From positions 992,001 to 1,056,000 of the forward strand of contig NZ_CP028129.1 in NCBI RefSeq assembly GCF_004011095.1: 64,000 nucleotides of DNA, written 5' to 3'. Below, piece by piece: positions 54,984 to 63,880 of this stretch. Both the position numbers and the translations under genes were made by a program. Numbering within the stretch: position 1 is the first letter of the stretch; every line of letters starts with the position of its first letter. The stretch is from Rathayibacter rathayi (lineage in GTDB: Bacteria > Actinomycetota > Actinomycetes > Actinomycetales > Microbacteriaceae). The notes beneath the pieces are model-generated. The model did not search any database, had not been told where the DNA came from, and was given only the letters and a program-made list of their open reading frames with translations.

Positions 54984-55625
54984 ATGCGCGTCTTCGGGAT
55001 CGACCCCGGGCTCACCCGCTGCGGTGTCGGCATTGTCGACGTCGGCCGCGACCGCCGCGCGACTCTCGTTCACGTAACGGTCCTGCGCACGCCGCCAGAG
55101 CACGCCCTCGAGCGCCGCCTGCTTGCCCTGGGCGACGGACTCGAGGCGCTGCTGGATGAGTACCGCCCCGACTCCGTCGCGATCGAGCGGGTCTTCGCGC
55201 AGGACAACGTCAGGACCGTGATGAGTGTCGCGCAGATCAGCGGAGTCGCGATGGTCGCGGCCGCTCGACGCGGGCTGCCTGTCGGCATGCACACGCCGAG
55301 CGAGGTGAAGGCCGCTGTCACCGGCTACGGAGCGGCGGACAAGCGGCAGGTCACTGTCATGATCCAGCGCGTCCTCCGGCTCGATGCTCCACCGACGCCG
55401 GCCGACGCCGCCGATGCGCTCGCCCTCGCGGTCTGCCACGCCTGGCGGGCGTCGCTCGGGGCATCAGCCGACTCAGCGGCGGCGGTTCCCCCCGCAGCGG
55501 TTCCCCACGCAGCGGTTCCCGGCGCACCGGGTCCCGCCGAGGACGGCACCCCAGCCCAGCAGGCGTGGCGCGCCGCCGAGGCCGCGAGTCGAACGCCTGT
55601 TCGAGCATCTAGACTGGCGCGGTGA
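54984..55625 (+). CDS. ruvC: RuvC, Holliday junction resolvase
   Basis: Nuclease that cleaves the RuvAB-bound Holliday junction. The catalytic acidic residues are in [17 protein letters not shown] and [13 protein letters not shown]. The product is 213 residues, longer than the usual 170-190, because of an Ala/Pro tail (about residues 160-213). That tail contains three 15-bp repeats coding [10 protein letters not shown] and AAVPG. The ruvA start lies within its last codons. Core identification is certain; the tail is probably disordered. Confidence 0.96.
   Translation: MRVFGIDPGLTRCGVGIVDVGRDRRATLVHVTVLRTPPEHALERRLLALGDGLEALLDEYRPDSVAIERVFAQDNVRTVMSVAQISGVAMVAAARRGLPVGMHTPSEVKAAVTGYGAADKRQVTVMIQRVLRLDAPPTPADAADALALAVCHAWRASLGASADSAAAVPPAAVPHAAVPGAPGPAEDGTPAQQAWRAAEAASRTPVRASRLAR
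55479..55523 (+). repeat. In-frame 15-bp x3 repeat in the ruvC tail
   Basis: Units GCGGCGGTTCCCCCC, GCAGCGGTTCCCCAC and GCAGCGGTTCCCGGC, coding AAVP plus one variable residue. Confidence 0.9.
55610..55615 (+). promoter_or_regulatory. Putative leaderless promoter -10 of ruvAB
   Basis: TAGACT, inside the last codons of ruvC, ends 6 nt before the GTG of ruvA. It indicates a separate leaderless ruvAB transcript. Confidence 0.5.
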
Positions 55626-56227
55626 TCTCCTCCCTCCGCGGCACCGTCCTCTCCGCCCGCGGGAGTCTCGCCGTTCTCGATGTCCACGGCGTCGGCTACG
55701 CGGTGAACGTAACGCCGCAGCACGCGCTCGAGATGCGCGTCGGCGACGAGACGACGCTCAGCACCGTGCTCATCGTCCGAGAGGACTCGTTGACGCTCTA
55801 CGGCTTCCCCGACGAGGAGCAGCTCGAGATCTTCGAGCTGCTGATCGGAGTGACGGGGGTCGGCCCGAAGTCGGCTCTCGGCGTGCTCGGTGCGGTCGAG
55901 CCGGATCGGATCGCGCAGGCGGTCGCCGACGAGGATGACGCGGTGTTCCGCAAGGTGAGCGGCATCGGTCCCAAGACGGCGAAGCTCATCATCCTGTCGC
56001 TCGCCGGCAAGGTGAGTGTCCGGCCGCGCGCCGCGCGCGGCTCGGGTCCGGCGGCCACCGCCGCTCAGAACGTGCTCGCGGCCCTCATCGGTCTCGGCTG
56101 GCCCGAGCGCACCGCGTCCGAGGTGGTCGACGAGATCCTGCTCGACGCGCAGGCTTCCGACGCCGCGAACGTCCAGGCGCTGCTCCGCCTCGCCCTCGCC
56201 CGCCTCGGCCCGGCGGCACGCTCGTGA
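55622..56227 (+). CDS. ruvA: RuvA, Holliday junction-binding subunit
   Basis: 201 residues. The N-terminal OB fold is [11 protein letters not shown], then [16 protein letters not shown] sequence ([10 protein letters not shown]). Helix-hairpin-helix motifs ([33 protein letters not shown]) and a C-terminal RuvB-binding domain follow. GTG start, leaderless candidate; the stop overlaps ruvB by 4 bp. Confidence 0.97.
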   Translation: MISSLRGTVLSARGSLAVLDVHGVGYAVNVTPQHALEMRVGDETTLSTVLIVREDSLTLYGFPDEEQLEIFELLIGVTGVGPKSALGVLGAVEPDRIAQAVADEDDAVFRKVSGIGPKTAKLIILSLAGKVSVRPRAARGSGPAATAAQNVLAALIGLGWPERTASEVVDEILLDAQASDAANVQALLRLALARLGPAARS

Positions 56228-57258
56228 GCGACGACGTGCTCGGCGCCGAGGTCGCCTCGGAGGCGGAGGTCGCCTTCGAGGGCGCCCTGCGGCCCAAGAA
56301 CCTGAGCGAGTTCGTCGGGCAGCGCAAGGTGCGCGGCCAGCTCGAACTGCTGCTCAAGGCCGCGGCGATGCAGGGGCGCACGCCGGACCACATCCTGCTA
56401 GCTGGCCCGCCCGGTCTTGGCAAGACGACCCTCGCGATGATCGTGGCGGAGGAGAGCTCGTCGCCGCTGCGCCTGTCTAGCGGCCCGGCGATCCAGCACG
56501 CGGGCGACCTCGCCGCCGTGCTCTCCTCGCTGCTGCCCGGCGAGATCCTCTTCATCGACGAGATCCACCGCATGGCGCGCTCCGCGGAGGAGATGCTCTA
56601 CCTCGCGATGGAGGACTTTCGGATCGACATCATGGTCGGCAAGGGTGCGGGAGCCACCTCCGTCCCGCTCGATCTCGCTCCGTTCACCCTCGTCGGGGCG
56701 ACAACGCGCTCGGGTCTGCTGCCGAATCCGTTGCGCGACCGCTTCGGTTTCACCGCGCACCTCGAGTTCTATGCGGAGGACGAGTTGCGTCAGGTCCTCG
56801 CGCGGGCGGCTCGGCTGCTCGAGCTCGACATCGGTGCGGACGCGGTGGCCGAGATCGCCGGGCGCTGCCGGGGCACTCCGCGCATCGCGAACCGGCTGCT
56901 CCGTCGCGTGCGTGACTTCGCTCTGGTGCACGGTGGTCGGGCCGATGTCACCGCCGTCCGTGCGGCGCTGGAGCTGTACGACGTCGATGCGCTCGGGCTC
57001 GATCGGCTCGATCGGGCGGTGATGGAGATCGTGCTGACCCGCTTCGATGGCGGGCCGGTCGGCCTGAACACCCTCGCCGTCTCGGTGGGGGAGGAGGCGG
57101 AGACGGTCGAGGCGGTCGTCGAGCCGTTCCTCGTGCGGATCGGGCTGCTCACCCGCACACCGCGGGGCCGCGTGGCCACTGCGGACGCCTACCGCCACTT
57201 CGGGATCGACCCCCGGGGAACGGCGGCCCAGCCGCCCCTGTTCCCCGATGATCTATGA
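56224..57258 (+). CDS. ruvB: RuvB, branch-migration ATPase
   Basis: AAA+ hexameric motor moving Holliday junctions. The 344-residue product has Walker [10 protein letters not shown] near residue 60, Walker [10 protein letters not shown], sensor 1 [11 protein letters not shown], the arginine finger LRDRFG, and a C-terminal winged helix ([18 protein letters not shown]). GTG start overlapping ruvA. Confidence 0.98.
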   Translation: MSDDVLGAEVASEAEVAFEGALRPKNLSEFVGQRKVRGQLELLLKAAAMQGRTPDHILLAGPPGLGKTTLAMIVAEESSSPLRLSSGPAIQHAGDLAAVLSSLLPGEILFIDEIHRMARSAEEMLYLAMEDFRIDIMVGKGAGATSVPLDLAPFTLVGATTRSGLLPNPLRDRFGFTAHLEFYAEDELRQVLARAARLLELDIGADAVAEIAGRCRGTPRIANRLLRRVRDFALVHGGRADVTAVRAALELYDVDALGLDRLDRAVMEIVLTRFDGGPVGLNTLAVSVGEEAETVEAVVEPFLVRIGLLTRTPRGRVATADAYRHFGIDPRGTAAQPPLFPDDL

Positions 57259-57259
57259 T
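57254..57259 (+). promoter_or_regulatory. Putative -10 box of yajC-secDF
   Basis: TATGAT overlaps the ruvB stop codon; the yajC ATG is about 90 bp further on. No clear -35. Confidence 0.4.
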
Positions 57260-57346
57260 TCTCTAGGCCCGACGGGCCGCTCGATTCGTTCCGCCTCGAT
57301 CTGAGGCCGTGCGGCGGATCGCCCATCCACTCCGGAAGGCCCACTC

Positions 57347-57751
57347 ATGGATCCGACGATCATCCTGCTCGTCCTGCTGCTCGTCGTGATGATCATTTTC
57401 ATGTTCCGCAACAACAAGAAGCGCCAGCGCGACGCAGAGAGCATGAAGAATAACCTTCAGCCGGGAGTGGAGCTGATGACCGGCTCCGGCCTCTTCGGCA
57501 CGGTCGTGTCGATCGACGACGAGGCGAACAAGATCGTCATCGAGTCGACCCCCGGCACGTTGCTGACCATCCACCGTCAGGCGATCGCGCGGCTCATCGA
57601 CCCGAGCGAGAATGCCGTCGAGACGTCGGACGAGGACGAGGTCGAGCCCCTTGCCGCGACCGGTTCGCCCGAGTTCGGCGAGCGCGACTCCGCGCACAGC
57701 GACCCGCTGGTGGACCCGGTCGAGCGCGACCGCCGTCCCGACGCGCAGTAG
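57347..57751 (+). CDS. yajC: YajC, preprotein translocase accessory subunit
   Basis: 134 residues with one N-terminal transmembrane helix (TIILLVLLLVVMIIFMF), the conserved RNNKKRQRDAESMKNNLQPG and the fold ending in LTIHRQAIARLI, plus an acidic C-terminal extension (about 95-134) variable in actinobacteria. Associates with SecDF. ATG start. secD begins about 100 bp downstream. Confidence 0.95.
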   Translation: MDPTIILLVLLLVVMIIFMFRNNKKRQRDAESMKNNLQPGVELMTGSGLFGTVVSIDDEANKIVIESTPGTLLTIHRQAIARLIDPSENAVETSDEDEVEPLAATGSPEFGERDSAHSDPLVDPVERDRRPDAQ

Positions 57752-57852
57752 TCTCCTGGGCGGGCTGGGCGCACCGGCGCCTGCCTGCCTTTCTCCGCGT
57801 CCGGGCGACCCCGGGCGCAACACCGTCGACCGAAGAGAAAGCTGAGCCCTGG

Positions 57853-59577
57853 GTGGCCGCATCAACCCCCGTCCGGAAGGCCCGCCGCTCCCTGAGTTGG
57901 CTCGGTGTCCTGATTCTCGCTCTCGTCGGACTCAACACGGCGGCCGTGCTGTGGGGCGGCGGCTCCTGGACGCCGAAGCTCGCCCTCGACCTCGAGGGCG
58001 GCACGCAGATCGTGCTGCAGCCGCAGCTGAACGACGGCGACACCGTCTCGTCCGAGCAGCTCACCCAGGCCGTCTCGATCATCCGCCAGCGCATCGACGC
58101 GTCGGGCGTCTCCGAGGCCGAGATCACGACCCAGGGCTCGAGCAACATCGTCGTCTCGATCCCGGGTACTCCCGATGACGAGACGCTCCAGCGCATCGAG
58201 GCCTCGGCGAAGCTCGACTTCCGGCCCGTGCTCGTCGCGAGTCAGGCCACCAACAGCTCGGTCGGCGGCGACGCGACCTCCTCGCCCACACCGACCCCGG
58301 TCGATCCGTCCCTCGCGACGGAGCCGACCGCCTCGCCCACCAGCGCGAGCGACCTCACCTACCTCACGCCGGCGCTCGAAGCCCAGTACACCTCGTTCGA
58401 CTGCGCCTTCCTGAACAACCAGGACCCGAACCTCGCGCCGGCCGACCAGCCGCTCATCACCTGCGACGACAGCGGCACGGTCAAGTACGTGCTCGGTCCC
58501 GTCGAGATCACCGGCGAAGACATCTCGGACGCATCGAACGGCCTGATGACCACCTCCTCAGGAGCGAGCACCGGCACCTGGGCCGTCAACCTCTCCTTCG
58601 ATGACCAGGGGACGCAGGCTTTCGGCGACGTGACCTCGCGCCTCGTCGCGCTGCAGGGAGCGCAGAACCAGTTCGCGATCGTGCTGGACGGCCGGGTCAT
58701 CTCGGCTCCGTCGACCAATGCAGCGATCACCGACGGCAACGCGCAGATCTCGGGATCCTTCACCCAGGCGTCGTCGAAGACGCTCGCCGACCAGCTCAAG
58801 TACGGCGCTCTGCCGATCGGCTTCCAAGTGCAGAGTTCCGACAGCATCTCCGCGACGCTCGGCTCGGCGCAGCTGGCCAGCGGCTTGCTGGCGGGCCTCA
58901 TCGGCCTGATCCTGGTGATCCTCTACTCCCTTGCGCAGTACCGCGTGCTCGGAGCCGTGACGATCGCCTCGCTGATGGTCGCCGCGGTCGTCACCTACCT
59001 TGTCGTCACACTGCTCTCCTGGCGGGAGGGACTGCGCCTCTCGCTCGCGGGAGTCGCGGGTCTGATCGTCGCGATCGGTATCACGGCCGACTCCTTCATC
59101 GTGTACTTCGAGCGCATCCGCGACGAGTTGCGGGACGGCCGCGGGCTCGAGTCCGCCGTCGAGGCCGGCTGGCGCCGGGCGCTGCGCACGATCTTCGCGT
59201 CCGACATGGTGAACCTGCTCGCCGCGGTGGTCCTCTTCGTCCTCGCCGTCGGCAGCGTGCGCGGCTTCGCGCTCACCCTCGGTATCACGACGATCATCGA
59301 CCTCGTCGTGGTGGCCCTCTTCACCCACCCCATGCTGCAATTGATGGCCACACGGCCGTTCTTCGCCGAGGGGCACAGGGCCTCGGGTCTGGATCCCCGG
59401 GCGCTCGGAGCGGTCTACCGCGGCCGGGCGGCGTTCCGCCCGCAGGACCAGGTGGTCGCCGGCAAGCGCTCCTCCGCTGCTCGGGAGGCCGCTAAGCGCC
59501 AGACCATCGCCGAGCGCAAGGCCGCCGAGGCCGCCGGCCTGCGCAACTCCACCGATTCGAACGGGAAGGACGCGTGA
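57853..59577 (+). CDS. secD: SecD, protein-export membrane protein
   Basis: RND-like subunit that uses the proton gradient to pull translocated proteins. The 574-residue product has one N-terminal helix, a large extracytoplasmic P1 region (ALDLEGGTQIVLQPQ; IIRQRIDASGVSEAEI) with a Ser/Thr/Pro insert (about residues 135-165), then five C-terminal helices (ITADSFIVYFERIRDEL is diagnostic). A basic cytoplasmic tail follows. GTG start. The stop overlaps secF (TGATG). Confidence 0.97.
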   Translation: MAASTPVRKARRSLSWLGVLILALVGLNTAAVLWGGGSWTPKLALDLEGGTQIVLQPQLNDGDTVSSEQLTQAVSIIRQRIDASGVSEAEITTQGSSNIVVSIPGTPDDETLQRIEASAKLDFRPVLVASQATNSSVGGDATSSPTPTPVDPSLATEPTASPTSASDLTYLTPALEAQYTSFDCAFLNNQDPNLAPADQPLITCDDSGTVKYVLGPVEITGEDISDASNGLMTTSSGASTGTWAVNLSFDDQGTQAFGDVTSRLVALQGAQNQFAIVLDGRVISAPSTNAAITDGNAQISGSFTQASSKTLADQLKYGALPIGFQVQSSDSISATLGSAQLASGLLAGLIGLILVILYSLAQYRVLGAVTIASLMVAAVVTYLVVTLLSWREGLRLSLAGVAGLIVAIGITADSFIVYFERIRDELRDGRGLESAVEAGWRRALRTIFASDMVNLLAAVVLFVLAVGSVRGFALTLGITTIIDLVVVALFTHPMLQLMATRPFFAEGHRASGLDPRALGAVYRGRAAFRPQDQVVAGKRSSAAREAAKRQTIAERKAAEAAGLRNSTDSNGKDA

Positions 59578-60587
59578 TGGCCAGCTTCTCGCAGTTCGGA
59601 AACGACCTCTACACCGGTGCGCGCTCGATCGACTTCGTCGGCCGCCGCCGCACCTGGTACTTAGTCTCCCTCGCTCTGATTCTGATCACGCTGCTCGGGA
59701 CACTCGCGCGCGGCGGGTTCAATTTCGGCATCGAGTTCACCGGGGGGTCGCAGTTCACGGTGTCCTCGCCGTCGAGCCTTGACCAGGCGACGGCCACCGA
59801 CGCGGTCACCTCGGTCGCCCCCGAGACCGTGCCGCGCGTGTCGATCGTCGGCGACGACTCCATTCGCGTGCAGACCGGCCAGCTCTCGACCGACGAGTCG
59901 ACCGCCGTCCGCAACGCGCTGTCCGACGCCTATGCGGTACCCACCGAGCAGGTCGCTTCCTCCTTCATCGGAGCGGCGTGGGGCAACGACGTCACCCAGC
60001 AGGCCCTGCGCGGCCTGGTCATCTTCGTGGTCCTGGCGGCCCTGGCTATGTGGGCGTACTTCCGCACCTGGAAGATGTCGCTCGCGGCGATCGTCGCGCT
60101 CCTGCACGACCTCGTGATCGTCGCCGGCGTCTATGGCATCACCGGCACCGAGGTCTCGCCGGCGGCGGTGATCGGTCTGCTCACCATCCTTGGCTACTCC
60201 CTCTACGACACGGTCGTGGTGTTCGATAAGATCCGCGAAAATACGGCTGAGGCGCTCAGCAGCACGACACGCACGTTCTCCGAGACGGTGAATCTGGCCG
60301 AGAATCAGACCCTCGTGCGCTCCATCAACACCTCCATCGTCGCCGCGCTCCCGGTGGCCGCGATCCTCGTGATCGGAGCTTTCGTCCTCGGCGCGGGCAC
60401 CCTCCGCGACATCTCCCTCGCCCTTCTGATCGGCATCATCGTCGGCACCTACTCGACGATCTTCGTTGCGGCTCCGCTCTACGCCCAGCTGCGCAGCCAC
60501 GAGGGCGAGATCGCGAAGCACGACAAGCGCGTGGAGTCGACTCGCGCGAAGGCGACCGCACCGGCGGCGCCAGCCGTGCAGGGCTGA
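59577..60587 (+). CDS. secF: SecF, protein-export membrane protein
   Basis: Partner of SecD. The 336-residue product has six helices and FNFGIEFTGGSQFTV near the N-terminus, then ILGYSLYDTVVVFDKIREN with the conserved acidic residue, and SINTSIVAALPVAAILV. ATG 59577 is chosen because AAGGA is 6 nt upstream; GTG 59574 is the alternative. Confidence 0.97.
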   Translation: MASFSQFGNDLYTGARSIDFVGRRRTWYLVSLALILITLLGTLARGGFNFGIEFTGGSQFTVSSPSSLDQATATDAVTSVAPETVPRVSIVGDDSIRVQTGQLSTDESTAVRNALSDAYAVPTEQVASSFIGAAWGNDVTQQALRGLVIFVVLAALAMWAYFRTWKMSLAAIVALLHDLVIVAGVYGITGTEVSPAAVIGLLTILGYSLYDTVVVFDKIRENTAEALSSTTRTFSETVNLAENQTLVRSINTSIVAALPVAAILVIGAFVLGAGTLRDISLALLIGIIVGTYSTIFVAAPLYAQLRSHEGEIAKHDKRVESTRAKATAPAAPAVQG

Positions 60588-60590
60588 ACC

Positions 60591-60932
60591 GTGGCGGAGT
60601 ACGCACAGGTCACCGCCGCCGATGCGATCGGCCTCGTCGAGCGCCAGGAGGTCTGGCTGCTGGATGTGCGGGAGGCGCACGAGTGGATGGCGGGGCACGC
60701 TCCGGCCGCCCACCACTTTCCGATGGGAGAGATCGGCGCACGCCAGGACGAGCTACCCGGCGATACGGCGATTCTGGTGGTCTGCCATTCCGGAGTCCGC
60801 TCCGCGATGGTCACCCAGGCGCTCGACGGAGCCGGCTACGAGGTCGCGAACATCGACGCCGGGATGACCGCCTGGGCCGCTGCGGGCGGCACCGTTGTCG
60901 ACGGCGAGGGGAACCCGGGCCGTATCGGCTGA
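60591..60932 (+). CDS. Rhodanese-like sulfurtransferase domain protein
   Basis: 113-residue single-domain rhodanese. The sequence WLLDVREAHEWMAGHAP and the catalytic loop VVCHSGVRSA, with the cysteine that carries persulfide, are clear. Probably cytoplasmic sulfur transfer or redox. GTG start 3 bp after secF, so co-transcribed. Confidence 0.92.
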   Translation: MAEYAQVTAADAIGLVERQEVWLLDVREAHEWMAGHAPAAHHFPMGEIGARQDELPGDTAILVVCHSGVRSAMVTQALDGAGYEVANIDAGMTAWAAAGGTVVDGEGNPGRIG

Positions 60933-60985
60933 CGTCGCGCGTGTTCGCCGGAGGCGCAGCGGTCATCGGCACCCTCCGCACGGGC

Positions 60986-60991
60986 GATAAT
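60986..60991 (+). promoter_or_regulatory. Putative -10 box of relA
   Basis: GATAAT, 20 nt before the GTG start of relA; GGAG (61000-61003) is the ribosome-binding site, so this transcript has a short leader. Confidence 0.45.
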
Positions 60992-61011
60992 GGGGCGATG
61001 GAGATCCCCGC

Positions 61012-63264
61012 GTGACGGAAACGACGACGACGTCCTCGACCGCTGCCCTGCGCAGATTGGTCCCCCGGATTTTCTCGCGCGCGCAGCCCTCCGGTGCGGT
61101 CGACACCCTCGTCCGCACCGTCCGAACGCACCATCCGAAGAGCGATATCGCGCTGATCGAACGTGCGTACTCCGTTGCGGAGCGGGCACACGCGAGCCAG
61201 AAGCGCCGCAGCGGCGAGCCGTACATCACGCATCCGCTCGCCGTCGCGCAAATCCTCGCCGATCTTGGCATCGGCTCGAAGACCATTGCGGCGGCGCTCC
61301 TGCACGACACGGTCGAGGACACCGACTACCAGCTCGACGAGTTACGCGCGGACTTCGGCGACGAGGTCGCGATGCTGGTCGACGGCGTCACCAAGCTCGA
61401 CAAGGTCAAGTACGGCGACAGTGCGCAGGCGGAGACGGTCCGCAAGATGATCGTGGCGATGTCAAAGGACATCCGCGTCCTGATCATCAAGCTCGCCGAT
61501 CGCCTCCACAACGCGCGTACCTGGGGCTTCGTCCCCGCCGCGTCCGCAGCGCGCAAGGCGACCGAGACGCTCGAGATCTATGCGCCGCTCGCACACCGCC
61601 TCGGCATCCAGGCGATCAAGTGGGAGCTCGAGGACCTGTCCTTTGCGGTGCTCTATCCCAAGATCTACAACGAGATCGAGAGCCTGGTGAAGCGGAGGAC
61701 TCCGCAGCGCGAGGAGTTCGTGCAGAACGTCATCGACCTGATCAGCGAGGATCTGCGCGCGGGCCGGATCCGCGGGCGCGTCGTCGGGCGGCCGAAGCAG
61801 TACTACTCGATCTACCAGAAGATGGTCATCCGCGGTCGCGAGTTCGACGAGATCTACGACCTGGTCGGCATTCGTGTGCTCGTCAACTCCGTTCGCGACT
61901 GCTATGCCGTGCTGGGCTCGATCCATGCCCGCTGGACGCCGATGCCGGGACGCTTCAAGGACTACATCGCGACGCCGAAGTTCAACCTCTATCAGTCGTT
62001 GCACACGACCGTGGTGGGGCCGAAGGGTCGTGCGGTCGAGATCCAGATCCGCACGAATGAGATGCACCAGCACGCCGAGTTCGGCATCGCGGCGCACTGG
62101 AAGTACAAGGAGCAGATGGCCACCGGTAAGGTGCCCACCTCCGGATCGAACGACACCGACCTCGCCTGGCTCGCGCATCTCTCCGACTGGCAGTCCGAGA
62201 CGACAGACCCGAACGAGTTCCTTGACTCCCTCCGCTTCGAGATCGGCGCGAAAGAGGTCTATGTCTTCACCCCGAAGGGGCGAGTGATCGGCCTCCCGAC
62301 GGGCGCGACTCCCGTCGACTTCGCCTACGCAGTGCACACCGAGGTCGGCCACCGGACGATGGGCGCGAAGGTCAACGGGCGCCTTGTGCCTCTAGAGTCC
62401 TCGCTGACCACGGGCGACGTGGTCGAGGTCTTCACCTCGAAGAACCCCGATTCCGGGCCGAGCCAGGACTGGCTGAACTTCGTGCAGAGCCCGCGGGCTC
62501 GCAACAAGATCCGCCAGTGGTTCACGAAGGAGCGGCGCGACGAGGCGATCGAGCAGGGCAAGGACTCCATCGCCCGCGCGATGCGTAAGCAGAACCTGCC
62601 GCTGCAGAAGTTGATGAGCCAGGACACCTTCACCGAGGTGGCCAGTCAGCTGCGCTACAACGATGTGGAGGCGATGTACGCGGCGGTCGGCGAGGGCCAT
62701 GTCTCGACTCAGTCGGTGCTCGAGAAGGTCGTCTCCTCCATCCAGGGCGATCCGGAGTCGGACGAGAACGAGGTCACTCTCCCGCGCTCGCCCCGTCCGC
62801 GCAGCCGGAGCAGCGAGTCGGGCGTTTTGGTCAAGGGCGCGCCGGACATCCTGGTGAAGCTCGCGAAATGTTGCACCCCGGTGCCGGGGGACCAGATCGT
62901 CGGCTTCGTGACCCGCGGCGCGGGCGTCTCGGTGCACCAGGCGAACTGCCACAACGTGCAGGAACTTTTGAAGGAGCCGGAGCGGATCGTCGATGTCGAA
63001 TGGGCGCCGTCCTCCAAGAGCATCTTCCTCGTGCAGATCCAGGTGGAGGCGCTGGACCGCTCCGGACTGCTGAGCGACGTCACGCGAGTGCTGTCGGAGT
63101 ATCACGTCAACATCCTTTCGGCCACCGTCTCGACCTCGAGCGATCGCCTGGCGATCAGCCGTTTCGTGTTCGAGATGGGCGACACGACCCACCTCGATCG
63201 TGTGCTCAACGCCGTGCGCCGGATTGATGCGGTCTATGACGTGTATCGGGTGAACGGGGGCTGA
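61012..63264 (+). CDS. relA: RelA/SpoT bifunctional (p)ppGpp synthetase/hydrolase
   Basis: Stringent-response enzyme of 750 residues. The HD hydrolase domain has HASQKRRSGEPYITHPLAVA, HDTVEDTD and ADRLHNARTWG. The synthetase domain has RGREFDEIYDLVGIRVLV and YQSLHTTVVGPKGR. A TGS domain (VYVFTPKGRVIGLPTGATPVDFAYAVHTE), an RIS/Zn-finger-like region (AKCCTPVPGD) and a C-terminal ACT domain follow. Both activities look intact. Its last 31 bp overlap the convergent 63234-63806 gene. Confidence 0.97.
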   Translation: MTETTTTSSTAALRRLVPRIFSRAQPSGAVDTLVRTVRTHHPKSDIALIERAYSVAERAHASQKRRSGEPYITHPLAVAQILADLGIGSKTIAAALLHDTVEDTDYQLDELRADFGDEVAMLVDGVTKLDKVKYGDSAQAETVRKMIVAMSKDIRVLIIKLADRLHNARTWGFVPAASAARKATETLEIYAPLAHRLGIQAIKWELEDLSFAVLYPKIYNEIESLVKRRTPQREEFVQNVIDLISEDLRAGRIRGRVVGRPKQYYSIYQKMVIRGREFDEIYDLVGIRVLVNSVRDCYAVLGSIHARWTPMPGRFKDYIATPKFNLYQSLHTTVVGPKGRAVEIQIRTNEMHQHAEFGIAAHWKYKEQMATGKVPTSGSNDTDLAWLAHLSDWQSETTDPNEFLDSLRFEIGAKEVYVFTPKGRVIGLPTGATPVDFAYAVHTEVGHRTMGAKVNGRLVPLESSLTTGDVVEVFTSKNPDSGPSQDWLNFVQSPRARNKIRQWFTKERRDEAIEQGKDSIARAMRKQNLPLQKLMSQDTFTEVASQLRYNDVEAMYAAVGEGHVSTQSVLEKVVSSIQGDPESDENEVTLPRSPRPRSRSSESGVLVKGAPDILVKLAKCCTPVPGDQIVGFVTRGAGVSVHQANCHNVQELLKEPERIVDVEWAPSSKSIFLVQIQVEALDRSGLLSDVTRVLSEYHVNILSATVSTSSDRLAISRFVFEMGDTTHLDRVLNAVRRIDAVYDVYRVNGG

Positions 63265-63806
63265 TCCCCGGGCGGGGTCGAGCCGAGCGCCGCCCGCAGA
63301 CGTCGTTCGACGATCCGCCGCGCGGCGACTCCGGGGCCGTCCTCTAGCCGCTGGAGGACCGGGCCGAGGCCGGTGCGGGTGCTTCGCGACAGTGCCTGGA
63401 GGACCCGTCCGTCGCCCGCCGTCCGTGCCAGGTCGATCATCGTGCGGACCGCGGACGTGACGGGGGTGCCGCCGAGCTGCACTACATCGGTCTCGTCGAG
63501 CAGCACCTCGTGGCAGCACAGACGGGCGCTCGTCGGCGGCTGGAGGCGTCTCCGCCGGTCGATCGAGGCGCTGTGCACCCGAGGAGGGTCGCGCAGCGCG
63601 CCGTGCACCCACGCAGCGGAGAGACGGTCGGCGACCGATCCCTGAGGAAGCAGCGATCCTAGAGCGGCACCGCGCTCCGGGGCACCGATCGGCAGATCGG
63701 CGACGAGGAACGCCTCGTCGAGGGCGATCAGCTCGCCGTCCAACCGGGCGGCGCAGAGTTCGGCCAGGGGGAGGTGCCCGGGCAGCAGGACGGAGGGGAG
63801 GCGCAT
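63234..63806 (-). CDS. AbiEi-like/conserved actinobacterial protein
   Basis: 190 residues, starting MRLPSVLLPGHLPLAELCAA, then SVADRLSAAWVHGAL, VLLDETDVVQLGGTPVTSAV and RTMIDLART. The layout matches proteins annotated as AbiEi antitoxin-like or as conserved hypothetical in Microbacteriaceae: a short N-domain with a winged-helix-like part and a C-terminal AbiEi_4-like region. No AbiEii toxin gene is adjacent, so it is not an obvious toxin-antitoxin pair. It ends inside the relA 3' end, antisense. Confidence 0.7.
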   Translation of the reverse strand: MRLPSVLLPGHLPLAELCAARLDGELIALDEAFLVADLPIGAPERGAALGSLLPQGSVADRLSAAWVHGALRDPPRVHSASIDRRRRLQPPTSARLCCHEVLLDETDVVQLGGTPVTSAVRTMIDLARTAGDGRVLQALSRSTRTGLGPVLQRLEDGPGVAARRIVERRLRAALGSTPPGDQPPFTRYTS

Positions 63807-63880
63807 GCAGCCATGCTGGCCGATGCGCCTGCCCTCCGGAGCGTTACGGGCGGATCTGTGGAGGGATCGCCCGAGCAGGT

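Noticed and set aside
63234..63806. Complete AbiE toxin-antitoxin system
   Set aside because: Only an antitoxin-like protein is visible; there is no nucleotidyltransferase toxin gene next to it within the window.
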